DNA of 41,184 nucleotides from a virus, in the IMG/VR virus record IMGVR_UViG_3300010334_000008, positions 1 to 41,184 of that record; one strand, given 5' to 3'. Shown here piece after piece: positions 7,912-15,726 of this stretch. Every line of letters begins with the position of its first letter. The stretch's first letter is position 1. The position numbers and the translations under genes were made by a program. The notes under the pieces are model-generated. The model was not told the DNA's origin, searched no databases, and saw only the letters and a program-made list of their open reading frames with translations.

Positions 7912-8711
7912 TCACACCACTTTACGGACAACTATCACCACTAAAGTTGGGAAGCATATTGCCTATTCCAATGCGCACATCCGGTTTACAACTTTGGCTA
8001 GACGCAGCTGATGTTTCTACAATTTTTGATGCAACGTCTGGCGGCTCTTTAGTCACTGCTGATGGATCTGCTGTTGCACGGTGGCAAGATAAATCTGGAA
8101 ATGGCAGGCATGCTACGCAATCAACGGCTAATGCAAGACCAGTGTTAAAAACGTCAATTAAAAATGGAAAAAACGTACTAAGATTTGACGGATCTAACGA
8201 TTGGTTGCAAAGCAATTTTACATCTGTTTCTCAATACAGCATGTTTATTGTTTGTAAAAGAAATAATTCTGCATCAAACATATACGGAAACTATACTTGG
8301 ATTTTTGGTATTGGAAAAAATCTTGATGTAAGCACTGCAAGCAGATTAACGCAACTTGGATTTACTAGCTCTCCTGATTCATTTACTTGGGACCCTAGAT
8401 CAGGAACTGGAACAATTTCAATAACTAGAACCGATAATTTCAATATTCACTCTTGCATAGCTCCATTAGGATCAGGCACGGCTCGGTATTTGTTAAATGG
8501 CGCAAATGAGCAAACTTTGAATGTGTCGGCATTTAATGCAACAACTAATACTCCCTTAGTTGCGTCCATTGGAACAACTACATGGGACAAATCATTTCCG
8601 TTTTTTCTAAATGGAGACGTTTCTGAAATACTAGTTTATGATAAGGCTTTAACAACAAATCAGCGTCAATCTATTGAATCATATTTGAATGCAAAATGGG
8701 CTTTATATTAA
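7908..8711 (+). CDS. LamG/concanavalin-like receptor-binding protein
   Basis: The product is 267 aa from the GTG at 7908, which overlaps the previous stop; an ATG at 7971 is the alternative and keeps the whole domain. Hallmarks of the LamG_3/ConA-like lectin fold are clear: LQLWLDAADVSTIFDA, ARWQDKSGNGRHATQ, VLRFDGSNDWLQ, and near the end FLNGDVSEILVYDKAL. The domain binds glycans or displays a jelly-roll surface, so this is a likely host-receptor binder. The gene is strikingly AT-rich, with Lys and Asn codons in AAA/AAT, unlike the GC-rich neighbours. This suggests recent acquisition of a host-range cassette. Confidence 0.8.
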   Translation: MITPLYGQLSPLKLGSILPIPMRTSGLQLWLDAADVSTIFDATSGGSLVTADGSAVARWQDKSGNGRHATQSTANARPVLKTSIKNGKNVLRFDGSNDWLQSNFTSVSQYSMFIVCKRNNSASNIYGNYTWIFGIGKNLDVSTASRLTQLGFTSSPDSFTWDPRSGTGTISITRTDNFNIHSCIAPLGSGTARYLLNGANEQTLNVSAFNATTNTPLVASIGTTTWDKSFPFFLNGDVSEILVYDKALTTNQRQSIESYLNAKWALY

Positions 8712-8987
8712 ATGAATAAATATTTCAAAACTGATTTAGTAACTTACGAGACAATTAGAGCAATTATGGATAAAACTTCTGGTTATCCGTCAAACGCCGC
8801 ACAAACATGGTTTGCTCCAGCAAATGAAGCCCCTACTGACAATAATGGAAATATTTTAATTGCAGCAATGCCATTGATTGCTAATGAGTTTATTAAAGCT
8901 AATGTCCTTGAAATTTCAGAAAAACAATATCAAGAATTTCTTGTAAACAAACAAATAACAAACAACTATGATCGAACAAGTATCTAA
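8712..8987 (+). CDS. Hypothetical AT-rich cassette protein, fibre-associated
   Basis: This 91-aa protein starts directly after the LamG gene's stop codon and shares its AT-rich composition, so both came in together or evolve together. It is helical, with no membrane segment. Its last 20 bases overlap the next gene. Size and place right after a receptor-binding gene resemble tail-fibre assembly chaperones, but I see no diagnostic motif. Confidence 0.65.
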   Translation: MNKYFKTDLVTYETIRAIMDKTSGYPSNAAQTWFAPANEAPTDNNGNILIAAMPLIANEFIKANVLEISEKQYQEFLVNKQITNNYDRTSI

Positions 8988-9834
8988 CTCAGTAAAATTT
9001 GTTGCTTTTTTTACAGCAAATAAAACAGGCACGACTGGTTTAACCGTAACCGTAGATGTCTACAATCCAAGCGGAACGCAAATTGTTACCGGCGGCAGCG
9101 CCACAGCAATAGGCGGAGGCCTTTATGGCTACACGTTGTCGTCAAACAATTCAGCAGAGGGAGAGTATGCGGCAATTTTCAAAACAACTGATTCAACGGT
9201 TGACGCGCAACACATCCCCTCGCTATGGGTGCTAGGTCGTGCCGGGGTTGAAAATCTTGACGCAACGGTCTCTAGCCGACTTGCAACAAGTGGCTACACA
9301 GCGCCGAGCACCGCGCCAACCGCAGCACAGAACGCGACAGCAGTGTGGGGAGCCGCAACCAAGGAGATCACCGGAGGAACGGTCACCACGCTTACGAATG
9401 CGCCCACCGTCCCAACCGCAGCAGCTATTGCCAGCCAAGTTCGTACCGAGCTCGCCACCGAACTTGCTCGCGTAGATGTCGCCACCAGCACACGCCTCGC
9501 CACTTCCGGCTACACCGCCCCGAGCACAGCGCCAACCGCAGCGGCAACCGCCAGCGCAGTCCGCGCCGAGCTCGCCACCGAACTTGCTCGAGTCGATGCA
9601 GCTGTGAGCACCCGCCTTGCCGCCAGCGCCTATACAGCGCCAAGCAACTCGGATATCGCCGCAATCAAGGCTAAAACCGACAACCTTCCCGCATCGCCAG
9701 CAGCGACCGGCGACATCCCATCGGCCAACATCACCGCCATAAAAGCCAAGACGGATCTGCTCAACACAGACCGCCTCGCGCAGGTTTCAACCGTCAGCAC
9801 AACCGGAGCGCAGCTGGCAGCCGCCCTCAGCTAA
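8968..9834 (+). CDS. Repetitive tail protein
   Basis: The product is 288 aa. The N-terminal ~90 residues are a beta-sandwich-like domain (VTVDVYNPSGTQIVTGG...GLYGYTLSS...EGEYAAIFKT). Three degenerate repeats follow, built on SRLATSGYTAPSTAPTAA plus AVRAELATELARVD. The protein ends with two AIKAKTD units and a short tail. Repeats of this type occur in tail and baseplate-associated proteins of many phages. GC content switches abruptly from low in the first ~120 nt to high, so the AT-rich island ends inside this gene, which suggests a recombination joint. Confidence 0.7.
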   Translation: MIEQVSNSVKFVAFFTANKTGTTGLTVTVDVYNPSGTQIVTGGSATAIGGGLYGYTLSSNNSAEGEYAAIFKTTDSTVDAQHIPSLWVLGRAGVENLDATVSSRLATSGYTAPSTAPTAAQNATAVWGAATKEITGGTVTTLTNAPTVPTAAAIASQVRTELATELARVDVATSTRLATSGYTAPSTAPTAAATASAVRAELATELARVDAAVSTRLAASAYTAPSNSDIAAIKAKTDNLPASPAATGDIPSANITAIKAKTDLLNTDRLAQVSTVSTTGAQLAAALS

Positions 9835-9836
9835 CA

Positions 9837-10019
9837 ATGGACACGCACCAAGCCACAGCCTCCTTCACCGGCCTGCTTGCTACGGCGAGCGGCATCACGC
9901 TTTCAATGCTGCCGGAGCTGGAAGCGTGGCTGCGTGTGGCCTCGCTCGTCATCGGCTGTGCGGTGGGGCTCGCCTCCCTCTACGCCATTCTCCGCAACAA
10001 AAAGCACCCCCATGAATAA
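9837..10019 (+). CDS. Holin-like small membrane protein
   Basis: This 60-aa protein has a hydrophobic stretch about residues 10-25, a stronger one at 31-52 (VASLVIGCAVGLASLYAIL), and a basic C-terminus RNKKHPHE. It opens a four-gene overlapping lysis cassette ending in the endolysin. A holin role, forming inner-membrane lesions that time lysis, is inferred from topology and context. The gene's end overlaps the next start. Confidence 0.65.
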   Translation: MDTHQATASFTGLLATASGITLSMLPELEAWLRVASLVIGCAVGLASLYAILRNKKHPHE

Positions 10020-10176
10020 CATCCTCGCTCGCCTCAAAGAACCCTCGACATTTCGCGGCCTTGCCATTCTGGCCGGTCTCGGTGGCATCGCAGTAGATCC
10101 CGCCCAGGTCAACGCCATCGCTGCCGCAGTGGCCGCCGTGATTGGCTTGATCGAAGTCTTCCGAAAGGAAAAATGA
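10012..10176 (+). CDS. Second small holin-like membrane protein
   Basis: The product is 54 aa from the ATG at 10012, overlapping the upstream gene by 8 nt. It has a Gly/Ala/Ile-rich hydrophobic centre and end (GLAILAGLGGIAVDP, then VAAVIGLIEVF) and a charged FRKEK tail, resembling small phage holins. Two holin-like genes in tandem may form a holin/antiholin pair. The ATGA overlap with the next gene supports translational coupling. Confidence 0.65.
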   Translation: MNNILARLKEPSTFRGLAILAGLGGIAVDPAQVNAIAAAVAAVIGLIEVFRKEK

Positions 10177-10340
10177 TCCCTCCCGCCCAGATCGTAACCG
10201 GCTTGATTGCCGCCGCCTTTGCCGTAGGAGCGCTCCTGCTCTTCGGCGGGTGCAGCACGATAGGCATCTCGCTACAGACGGACTATGGGCAATTTTCCTA
10301 CACGTTGCCTGAGCTTCCTAAGCCGACTTCCAGCAAATGA
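10173..10340 (+). CDS. Small lipoprotein, possible outer-membrane spanin
   Basis: The product is 55 aa from the ATG at 10173 (ATGA overlap). A hydrophobic N-terminus (VTGLIAAAFAVGALLLFGGC) ends in a lipobox-like LFGG-Cys27. A short periplasmic tail follows, rich in Pro, Thr and Ser. A tiny lipoprotein just before an endolysin resembles Rz1-type o-spanins, which help disrupt the outer membrane. No partner i-spanin is obvious unless one of the two upstream membrane proteins serves. It supports a Gram-negative host. Confidence 0.65.
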   Translation: MIPPAQIVTGLIAAAFAVGALLLFGGCSTIGISLQTDYGQFSYTLPELPKPTSSK

Positions 10341-10849
10341 TTCACCGTCTCGCCGAGATTGCCGCCGAGCAAATCGGCGTGAGAGAAGAGGGCGGCAACA
10401 ACAACGGCACGGCTGTACGCACCTACCAAAAAGCCACCGACTTGAAGCCTGCTTCATGGCCATGGTGCGCGGCGTTTGTGGACTGGTGCATTTCAAAATG
10501 GCTTGCCGAGCCTGGTGTACTGGGCTGGCTAAATACCTCCCGCCCGCTCGATGAGTGGCGTCCCAAGACTGCGCTGGCCTATGGCTTTCTCGCTTGGTCC
10601 AAAGCCCGTCCAAAGACGACCACCATCCTGCCCGAAGATGTCCGCGCCCAACCTGGCGATCTTGTCGTCTTTGATTTCTCGCATGTCGGCATAGTGGAGT
10701 TCGACGCTGGTTCGCAGCTCATCACGGTGGAAGGGAACACCAACGGACGCGGCGACCGCGACAGCGCGACAGGAGACGGAGTGTGGCGCAAGACGCGAGC
10801 AAAATCCCTCGCCCGAAATTTTATCCGAATACACCCAAAAACCGCATGA
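10337..10849 (+). CDS. Endolysin, CHAP-type peptidoglycan hydrolase
   Basis: The 170-aa product has a CHAP (NlpC/P60-like) fold signature. The catalytic Cys44 lies in WPWCAAFVDWC, the His116 in FSHVGIVEF, and the polar EGN triad near 132-134. PGDLVVF just before the His strand is typical. There is no signal peptide, so export through the holin encoded upstream is expected. CHAP enzymes cut as amidase or endopeptidase; which bond cannot be told here. Both ends overlap neighbouring genes by ATGA. Confidence 0.85.
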   Translation: MIHRLAEIAAEQIGVREEGGNNNGTAVRTYQKATDLKPASWPWCAAFVDWCISKWLAEPGVLGWLNTSRPLDEWRPKTALAYGFLAWSKARPKTTTILPEDVRAQPGDLVVFDFSHVGIVEFDAGSQLITVEGNTNGRGDRDSATGDGVWRKTRAKSLARNFIRIHPKTA

Positions 10850-11079
10850 GCGCCAAACGCAAGCCCGCCACCCGCAAAGCCGTGCTCGAGCGCATCCGCA
10901 CGGAGCTCGTCGAGCAATTTGATGTCGGTCTCTTGGTGGTGAGCTGGGAGGAAGGCGGAGAAACATTCCACATGGATTTTAAATTCGGAAACCACTACGC
11001 CGTTGAGTCCCTTGCCGACAAGACGAGCGACATATTGTTCCCAATCGAAGACGACGAAGAAGAGGAGGAAGAGGTATGA
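10846..11079 (+). CDS. Hypothetical acidic-tail protein
   Basis: The product is 77 aa from the ATG at 10846, overlapping the endolysin stop. A basic N-terminal 20 residues (MSAKRKPATRKAVLERI) are followed by a small domain and an acidic tail (EDDEEEEEE). I do not recognise a family. Its place between endolysin and metallophosphoesterase, coupled by overlaps at both ends, suggests co-expression in the late operon. Confidence 0.7.
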   Translation: MSAKRKPATRKAVLERIRTELVEQFDVGLLVVSWEEGGETFHMDFKFGNHYAVESLADKTSDILFPIEDDEEEEEEV

Positions 11080-12083
11080 AAACATCTTGGAGTTCCATCG
11101 CCCGCGAGCAAGCGGACAAATCTCACAAGACCGAAGTGGACGCGCTCAAAGCCAAGCTCGCCCAATACCAAGTCGCCACCGAAAGGCTGGAGAAACAACT
11201 CGGCATCGCGCTCTCGCTCGGCAAGACACGCATCCGCCCTCAGCCGCTCTCGGTCAACATGAACGACAAAGCCGAGACTGTGGCCATTGCGCTGGCCAGC
11301 GATTGGCATGTTGAAGAGACGGTTGAAGCGGCATCGGTCAACGGGCTCAACGAATACCGGTTGCCTATCGCCAAGACTCGCATCGAGAAATTTTTCTCCA
11401 CCATCTGCCGCCTCACCGAGATCGAGCGCACAGGTGCCAAGATCGACGACCTCATTTTGTGGCTGGGCGGCGACCTGATGACCGGCATGATCCATGAGGA
11501 GCTTGCCGAGTCAAACAGCAAGACGCCCACGCAAGTCATCCTCTGGCTGCAAGACCGCCTCGCCGACGGCCTCGCCACGCTCAAGCCGCACTTCAAGCGC
11601 ATCCTCATTCCCACCAGCTACGGCAACCACGGCCGCACAACCATCAAGCCTCGCCACGCCACCGGTGCCGCGCATAGCTACGAGTGGCTCCTCTACCGCA
11701 TTCTCGAGGGTCGGTTCCACGGTGACCAGCAAATCAAGTGGCAGATTGCCGACAGCTACTTTAACTTCATGGAAGTGTATGGCCGCCGCCTGCGCTTCCA
11801 TCATGGCGACTCGCTGAAATTTTTTGGCGGAATCGGCGGACTCTCCGTTCCCGTAGAAAAATCCATCGCCTCCTGGAACAAGTCGCCAAACCGCGCGGAC
11901 CTAGACCTTTTCGGACACTGGCACCAATACCAGCAAAACCGGCACTGGCTCTGCAATGGCAGCCTCATCGGCTACAACGCCTACGCCCTGTCGATCAAGG
12001 CCAGCTTCGAGCCGCCGACGCAGACCTATTTCCTCCTCGACAAGAAACGCGGACGCACCATGACAGCCCCCATCTACCTATGA
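11076..12083 (+). CDS. Calcineurin-like metallophosphoesterase
   Basis: The 335-aa product starts with a coiled-coil segment of about 55 residues, followed by the dinuclear-metal phosphoesterase core. Its motifs are SDWH (D76, H78), GGD (D133), SYGNHGR (N184, H185), HHGD (H243) and GHWH (H281, H283). This full set predicts activity on phosphomonoesters, phosphodiesters or nucleic acid, in the Mre11/SbcD-like superfamily. The gene is within the late operon, not near replication genes, so it may act in the virion or on injected or host DNA. The substrate is not deducible. Confidence 0.85.
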   Translation: MKTSWSSIAREQADKSHKTEVDALKAKLAQYQVATERLEKQLGIALSLGKTRIRPQPLSVNMNDKAETVAIALASDWHVEETVEAASVNGLNEYRLPIAKTRIEKFFSTICRLTEIERTGAKIDDLILWLGGDLMTGMIHEELAESNSKTPTQVILWLQDRLADGLATLKPHFKRILIPTSYGNHGRTTIKPRHATGAAHSYEWLLYRILEGRFHGDQQIKWQIADSYFNFMEVYGRRLRFHHGDSLKFFGGIGGLSVPVEKSIASWNKSPNRADLDLFGHWHQYQQNRHWLCNGSLIGYNAYALSIKASFEPPTQTYFLLDKKRGRTMTAPIYL

Positions 12084-12535
12084 GCACCTGGAAATCCCTT
12101 GCCAAAAAGTCCAACTCGCTCCCGCCCGGCTGGAGCACCACCGACGAAATCGCCGCAGACCTCGATTGCGAGCCAGGCGAAGTCGCCAAAATCCTGGCTG
12201 CCTCGATCCGAGAGGGCCTTGTCGAGAAACAAACATTCCCTCACTGGCAGGAAGGCAGCCGCCAACTTCTCTACCAAACAGGCTACCGGCAAGCAGGCAA
12301 AACCAAGCAAGTTTCTGACAAAACCCAGCCAGCTAAATCCAAACCGCTCACCAAGCCGCCCAGCACGCAGGCGGTCCCTGGCATCCCCGCCCACCTCCTC
12401 GACCGAGTGCGGCAGACGTGCGTTCGGTATCGACATCTGCGCCCAAGCGAAATCGCCGCCCGCTGCCGCTGGAGTGGAGAGTCAAAATTATCATCGCAAG
12501 CCATCCGGGCCATGCTTGACACGGTCACCCTATAA
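12080..12535 (+). CDS. Small winged-helix-like DNA-binding protein
   Basis: The 151-aa product overlaps the upstream stop by ATGA. Residues 18-52 (WSTTDEIAADLDCEPGEVAKILAASIREGLVEK) have a clear winged-helix pattern. A basic Lys/Pro/Ser linker (about 75-100) leads to a second HTH-like stretch (LRPSEIAARCRWSGES...SSQAIRAML). Two HTH units suggest a regulator or DNA-packaging accessory. Its position before the nozzle gene suggests late expression. The exact role is unknown. Confidence 0.65.
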   Translation: MSTWKSLAKKSNSLPPGWSTTDEIAADLDCEPGEVAKILAASIREGLVEKQTFPHWQEGSRQLLYQTGYRQAGKTKQVSDKTQPAKSKPLTKPPSTQAVPGIPAHLLDRVRQTCVRYRHLRPSEIAARCRWSGESKLSSQAIRAMLDTVTL

Positions 12536-12536
12536 T
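12516..12536 (+). promoter_or_regulatory. TTGACA-N9-TATAAT start-proximal motif, copy 2
   Basis: TTGACACGGTCACCCTATAA is nearly identical to the copy at 40299. The TATAAT ends 8 nt before the ATG at 12545, and no Shine-Dalgarno lies between them. The motif overlaps the 3' end of the preceding gene, so conservation there is unlikely to be coding-driven in all three contexts. Confidence 0.55.
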
Positions 12537-12544
12537 CAAAGTAG

Positions 12545-14425
12545 ATGCCCGACGACCAAACCATAGTCGAAGGCGATGCCGGATTCCTCGGCATGGCCTC
12601 CCGCTTGAACCCGCTGCAACTGCAACCGGGTATGGTCCAGTATGCCGAAAACATGCGCCTTGACCGAGGCGTGGCGCAGACGCGCAAAGGTGCGAAGCGG
12701 TTGGGCGATGGTATTTCCGTAGGCACGCAACCGCTAACTCTGCCCTTCGTGCTGGATGCTAAGGCCATCGTGCGCACGATCTACAGCGGCGGCATCTTTG
12801 CCTCGGGCGTTTTCAGCTCGCCGAACTACGACGACGAGAATGAATACATCGTCCTTTGCGGGCCGACCTCAGCTTTTCTGTACCGGCAGAACGAGCCTAT
12901 CGAGGAGATCAACTATCCGTCTGGGGAAATTATCGAGCCCACGGATAGCGTCTCAACGATCCAGGCATTTAACCGTTTTTACCTCCTGCGCGAAGCAGAC
13001 ATGACGCTCCCGGCCTACGATTGGAAATACACCGACCCAAGTGGCATTGCGGTCTCTGGCACCATGGCTACCGTTTTCATTACCGCCCATGGACTCGCTG
13101 CGGGGCAGCGCGTGCGGATCGAGTATGGGAATGTGGCGGCATTCCAAGGCCATGAGTTCGACATTCTCACCGCGACCACAAATTCTTTTACCATCTCAGT
13201 GCCTGCTGGCACACTGCCGGATATCGCCGCCGACATTGCAATCCGCCGCGTCAAGGCTCCTTTGTGGTTTGATTCATCAGGGTTCTACCGCGCCGACTCA
13301 GGCGTGCCTGCCGAGGGGGTAACATTCAAAACCCTGCGCTCCACCGGTTGGGCCAGCTACATCGGAAACAGACTCTGGATTCCCGACGGCCGAGACACCG
13401 TGGCCATCTCGGATGTTCTGGACCCCGACCTCTACGATCCGTTTTTTCAAAGCTTCCGCGCTAACCAGGGAAGCAACGACTACCTCATCGCCATTCACCC
13501 ATGGGTCGAAGGCCAAGCGCTGGTTTTTATGCGTAATAGCATCTGGCTTGCCAACCTCACTGACACCAGTAATGCAACAGGCGACACCTTTACGGTGGAC
13601 TCCGCCGTTTCCCGCCTCACGCTCCTCACCGACGAGATCGGATGCGTAGCCCGCCGCTCGATCCAGACGGCTGGGCAATTTGTTTTCTTTCTTTCTGACG
13701 CCGGAGTTTACCGCCTCGACACCCAGCTCGACCTCAAGCTCCGGGCCAACACCCAGCCTCTCTCGGACTCCATTGCCGACCAGATCGACGAAATTAATAG
13801 CGACTACGCATACCTTGCCGTAGGCCGTTGGTGGAACAATCGCTATTACCTCGCCGTGCCCATCGGTGAGAACGCCACGGCCAACAATACTCTTTTCCTT
13901 TGGAACGCTCTGAACCAGCAATGGGAGAGCCGCGATACCTACGCTATTAACCTTGACGAGCTACTGGTCGCCACTTACGACAGCCAGCGCCGCCTCTTTG
14001 TTGCCAGCCGCGCAGGCACACTCTTTCTCCTTGATGAGCTCGACTACGGCGACGAGGTGCCATTCGCCAACGCGCAAAACCTTTACACCGAAATCCAAGC
14101 CCAACTCATCACTCGCCGCTACGGGTGGGGGAGCCTCAACACAAAGCGTCTGACCCGCGCTAAGGCCAGCGTGCTCCTACCAGACGCCTCAGCTTGCACG
14201 CTTGATGCCATAACAACTGACTACGATGCTGATTTTCAAGTCGCCTCCCTGGAGAACACCACCGGCGACGAGGAGGATTACACGCTCAAAGCCCCCCTGC
14301 GCTGTAAAGCCACCGGGCTCGACCTCCGTTTTGCAACGCAAAGCGGCCGCCCCATATTGCGTCAAATCAGCGCCGAAGCCACTCGCTCCCCTCTCGACCC
14401 CACCGAAACCCGCACCCTCAACTAA
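12545..14425 (+). CDS. Tail nozzle-like structural protein
   Basis: This 626-aa, largely beta-stranded protein has an N-terminus (GFLGMASRLNPLQLQPGMVQYAENMRLDRG) that matches the start typical of large podovirus tail proteins. That start is a short conserved loop, then an N-M-R-x-D-R-G segment leading into a beta-propeller-like body. Repeated blade-like segments include LWIPDGRDTVAISDVLDPD, SIWLANLTDT, FFLSDAGVYRLDTQ and RYYLAVPIGEN. Such proteins (T7 gp12-like nozzle or equivalents) cap the short tail. It has its own start-proximal motif, and the S74 fibre gene follows after 2 nt. No enzymatic motif is visible. Confidence 0.7.
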   Translation: MPDDQTIVEGDAGFLGMASRLNPLQLQPGMVQYAENMRLDRGVAQTRKGAKRLGDGISVGTQPLTLPFVLDAKAIVRTIYSGGIFASGVFSSPNYDDENEYIVLCGPTSAFLYRQNEPIEEINYPSGEIIEPTDSVSTIQAFNRFYLLREADMTLPAYDWKYTDPSGIAVSGTMATVFITAHGLAAGQRVRIEYGNVAAFQGHEFDILTATTNSFTISVPAGTLPDIAADIAIRRVKAPLWFDSSGFYRADSGVPAEGVTFKTLRSTGWASYIGNRLWIPDGRDTVAISDVLDPDLYDPFFQSFRANQGSNDYLIAIHPWVEGQALVFMRNSIWLANLTDTSNATGDTFTVDSAVSRLTLLTDEIGCVARRSIQTAGQFVFFLSDAGVYRLDTQLDLKLRANTQPLSDSIADQIDEINSDYAYLAVGRWWNNRYYLAVPIGENATANNTLFLWNALNQQWESRDTYAINLDELLVATYDSQRRLFVASRAGTLFLLDELDYGDEVPFANAQNLYTEIQAQLITRRYGWGSLNTKRLTRAKASVLLPDASACTLDAITTDYDADFQVASLENTTGDEEDYTLKAPLRCKATGLDLRFATQSGRPILRQISAEATRSPLDPTETRTLN

Positions 14426-14427
14426 AT

Positions 14428-15327
14428 ATGGCAACTCTTACTAAAGGCAAAACATTCAGAGACGGAGAACTTGTTACCCCTGGCAGCCTCCACTCGTTGG
14501 TGGAAGCCGCCACCGTCATCAACATTGTCAACGCCGACATCTCTGCCAGTGCTGCCATCGCCGACACCAAACTTGCACAAATTACTACGGCCAACAAAGT
14601 TGCGCAATCTGCGGTGACCAATCTCACAAGCGACCTAGCAGGAAAACAACCACTTGGAAGCTATGCGCCAGCCACGGGTATTGCACCGAGCGCCATCACC
14701 GGCACTGCGGTCATCACAAACGACTTCCGCCTGTCGGATGCAAGGACGCCGACCACGCACACGCACGACGCCGCAGCCATAACCACGGGAACTCTCGCTA
14801 ATGCCCGCACTACCGCCACCAATGCCAACACGGCTAACACTATCGTCGCCCGAGACAGCAGTGGAGGTTTTAGTGCCCAAAAAGGATCATTCGGAACCAT
14901 AAATGGATTTAGAGTAGGGATAAATGAAAATGATAATTTCCCAAATGCTTTTTTGATTTTTTGGGGCGACACCATAGCCGCTGGCTCTATTGTAAAAGGT
15001 ACAGGTAATTCTGTTTCCTACAACACGTCCTCCGATTATCGCCTCAAAACCAACATCGAGCCACTGACAGACGCCGTAGCTCGCTTGTTACAAATACCAG
15101 TCCGCCGGTTTAACTGGCTGACCGACCCTGCCGCATCTAAGGTAGACGGCTTCCTTGCCCACGAAGCGCAATCCGTCGTGCCCGAATCAGTCACCGGCAC
15201 CAAAGATGAAGTAGATTCTGATGGCAAGCCAATCCACCAAGGCATCGACCAAAGCAAACTCGTCCCGCTCCTCGTTGCCGCCGTCCAAGAACTTGCCGCC
15301 CGCGTCGCCTCCCTCGAATCCCGATGA
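14428..15327 (+). CDS. Tail fibre with C-terminal S74 intramolecular chaperone
   Basis: The product is 299 aa. The first ~170 residues are a shaft rich in Ala, Thr and Asn. The C-terminal ~130 residues are a peptidase-S74 auto-cleaving chaperone: SSDYRLKTNIEPL contains the Ser/Lys dyad, then RFNW, VDGFLAHEAQ, GIDQSKLVPLLVAAVQEL and a final coiled coil AARVASLESR. This domain trimerises the fibre and is then cleaved off. The shaft tip before it (about residues 155-195) is slightly AT-rich and may be the receptor-binding part. The stop overlaps the SET gene start (ATGA). Confidence 0.88.
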   Translation: MATLTKGKTFRDGELVTPGSLHSLVEAATVINIVNADISASAAIADTKLAQITTANKVAQSAVTNLTSDLAGKQPLGSYAPATGIAPSAITGTAVITNDFRLSDARTPTTHTHDAAAITTGTLANARTTATNANTANTIVARDSSGGFSAQKGSFGTINGFRVGINENDNFPNAFLIFWGDTIAAGSIVKGTGNSVSYNTSSDYRLKTNIEPLTDAVARLLQIPVRRFNWLTDPAASKVDGFLAHEAQSVVPESVTGTKDEVDSDGKPIHQGIDQSKLVPLLVAAVQELAARVASLESR

Positions 15328-15722
15328 CCCCCGCCCCCACCATGCTCCGCCCCGAGCCCTACCACGCGACCAAGCTCGCCGTGCGCCGCTCCCCTTTGCA
15401 CCGGTGGGGTGTCTTTGCCGCGGCCCCTATTGCCAAGCACGAAGTGCTCGAGGAGGCCCCCTACGCCTGCGTGCCGAAGAAGCAACTTGCCAAAGCCCCC
15501 GCCTGCGAGACCTACAGTTACTATCTTGACGACGCGACCAGCATCATCGGCTTCGGACTCGCGCCGCTCTACAACCACCACGACACCCCCAATGCCTGCC
15601 ATGAGATCGACCAGGTGAACGAACTCATGCGGCACTACGCCCTGCGCGACATCGCCGCAGGCGAAGAGATCACCCTCAACTACGGCGCAGATAACGCCAA
15701 ACACTTTTTAGAAAAGGAATAA
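15324..15722 (+). CDS. SET-domain protein, putative protein lysine methyltransferase
   Basis: The product is 132 aa, a minimal SET domain. RWGVFA (27-32) opens the fold, YNHHDTPNA (83-91) corresponds to the cofactor-binding N-H-S-x-x-P-N motif with H replacing S, and GEEITLNYG (113-121) is the catalytic Tyr motif. There is no pre- or post-SET Cys cluster. SET enzymes transfer methyl from SAM to protein lysines. The gene is coupled to the S74 fibre by ATGA and sits 4 nt before the 779-aa virion protein, with YcaO/TfuA just beyond, so a virion protein is a plausible substrate. The substrate itself is inference. Confidence 0.85.
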   Translation: MTPAPTMLRPEPYHATKLAVRRSPLHRWGVFAAAPIAKHEVLEEAPYACVPKKQLAKAPACETYSYYLDDATSIIGFGLAPLYNHHDTPNACHEIDQVNELMRHYALRDIAAGEEITLNYGADNAKHFLEKE

Positions 15723-15726
15723 TCCT

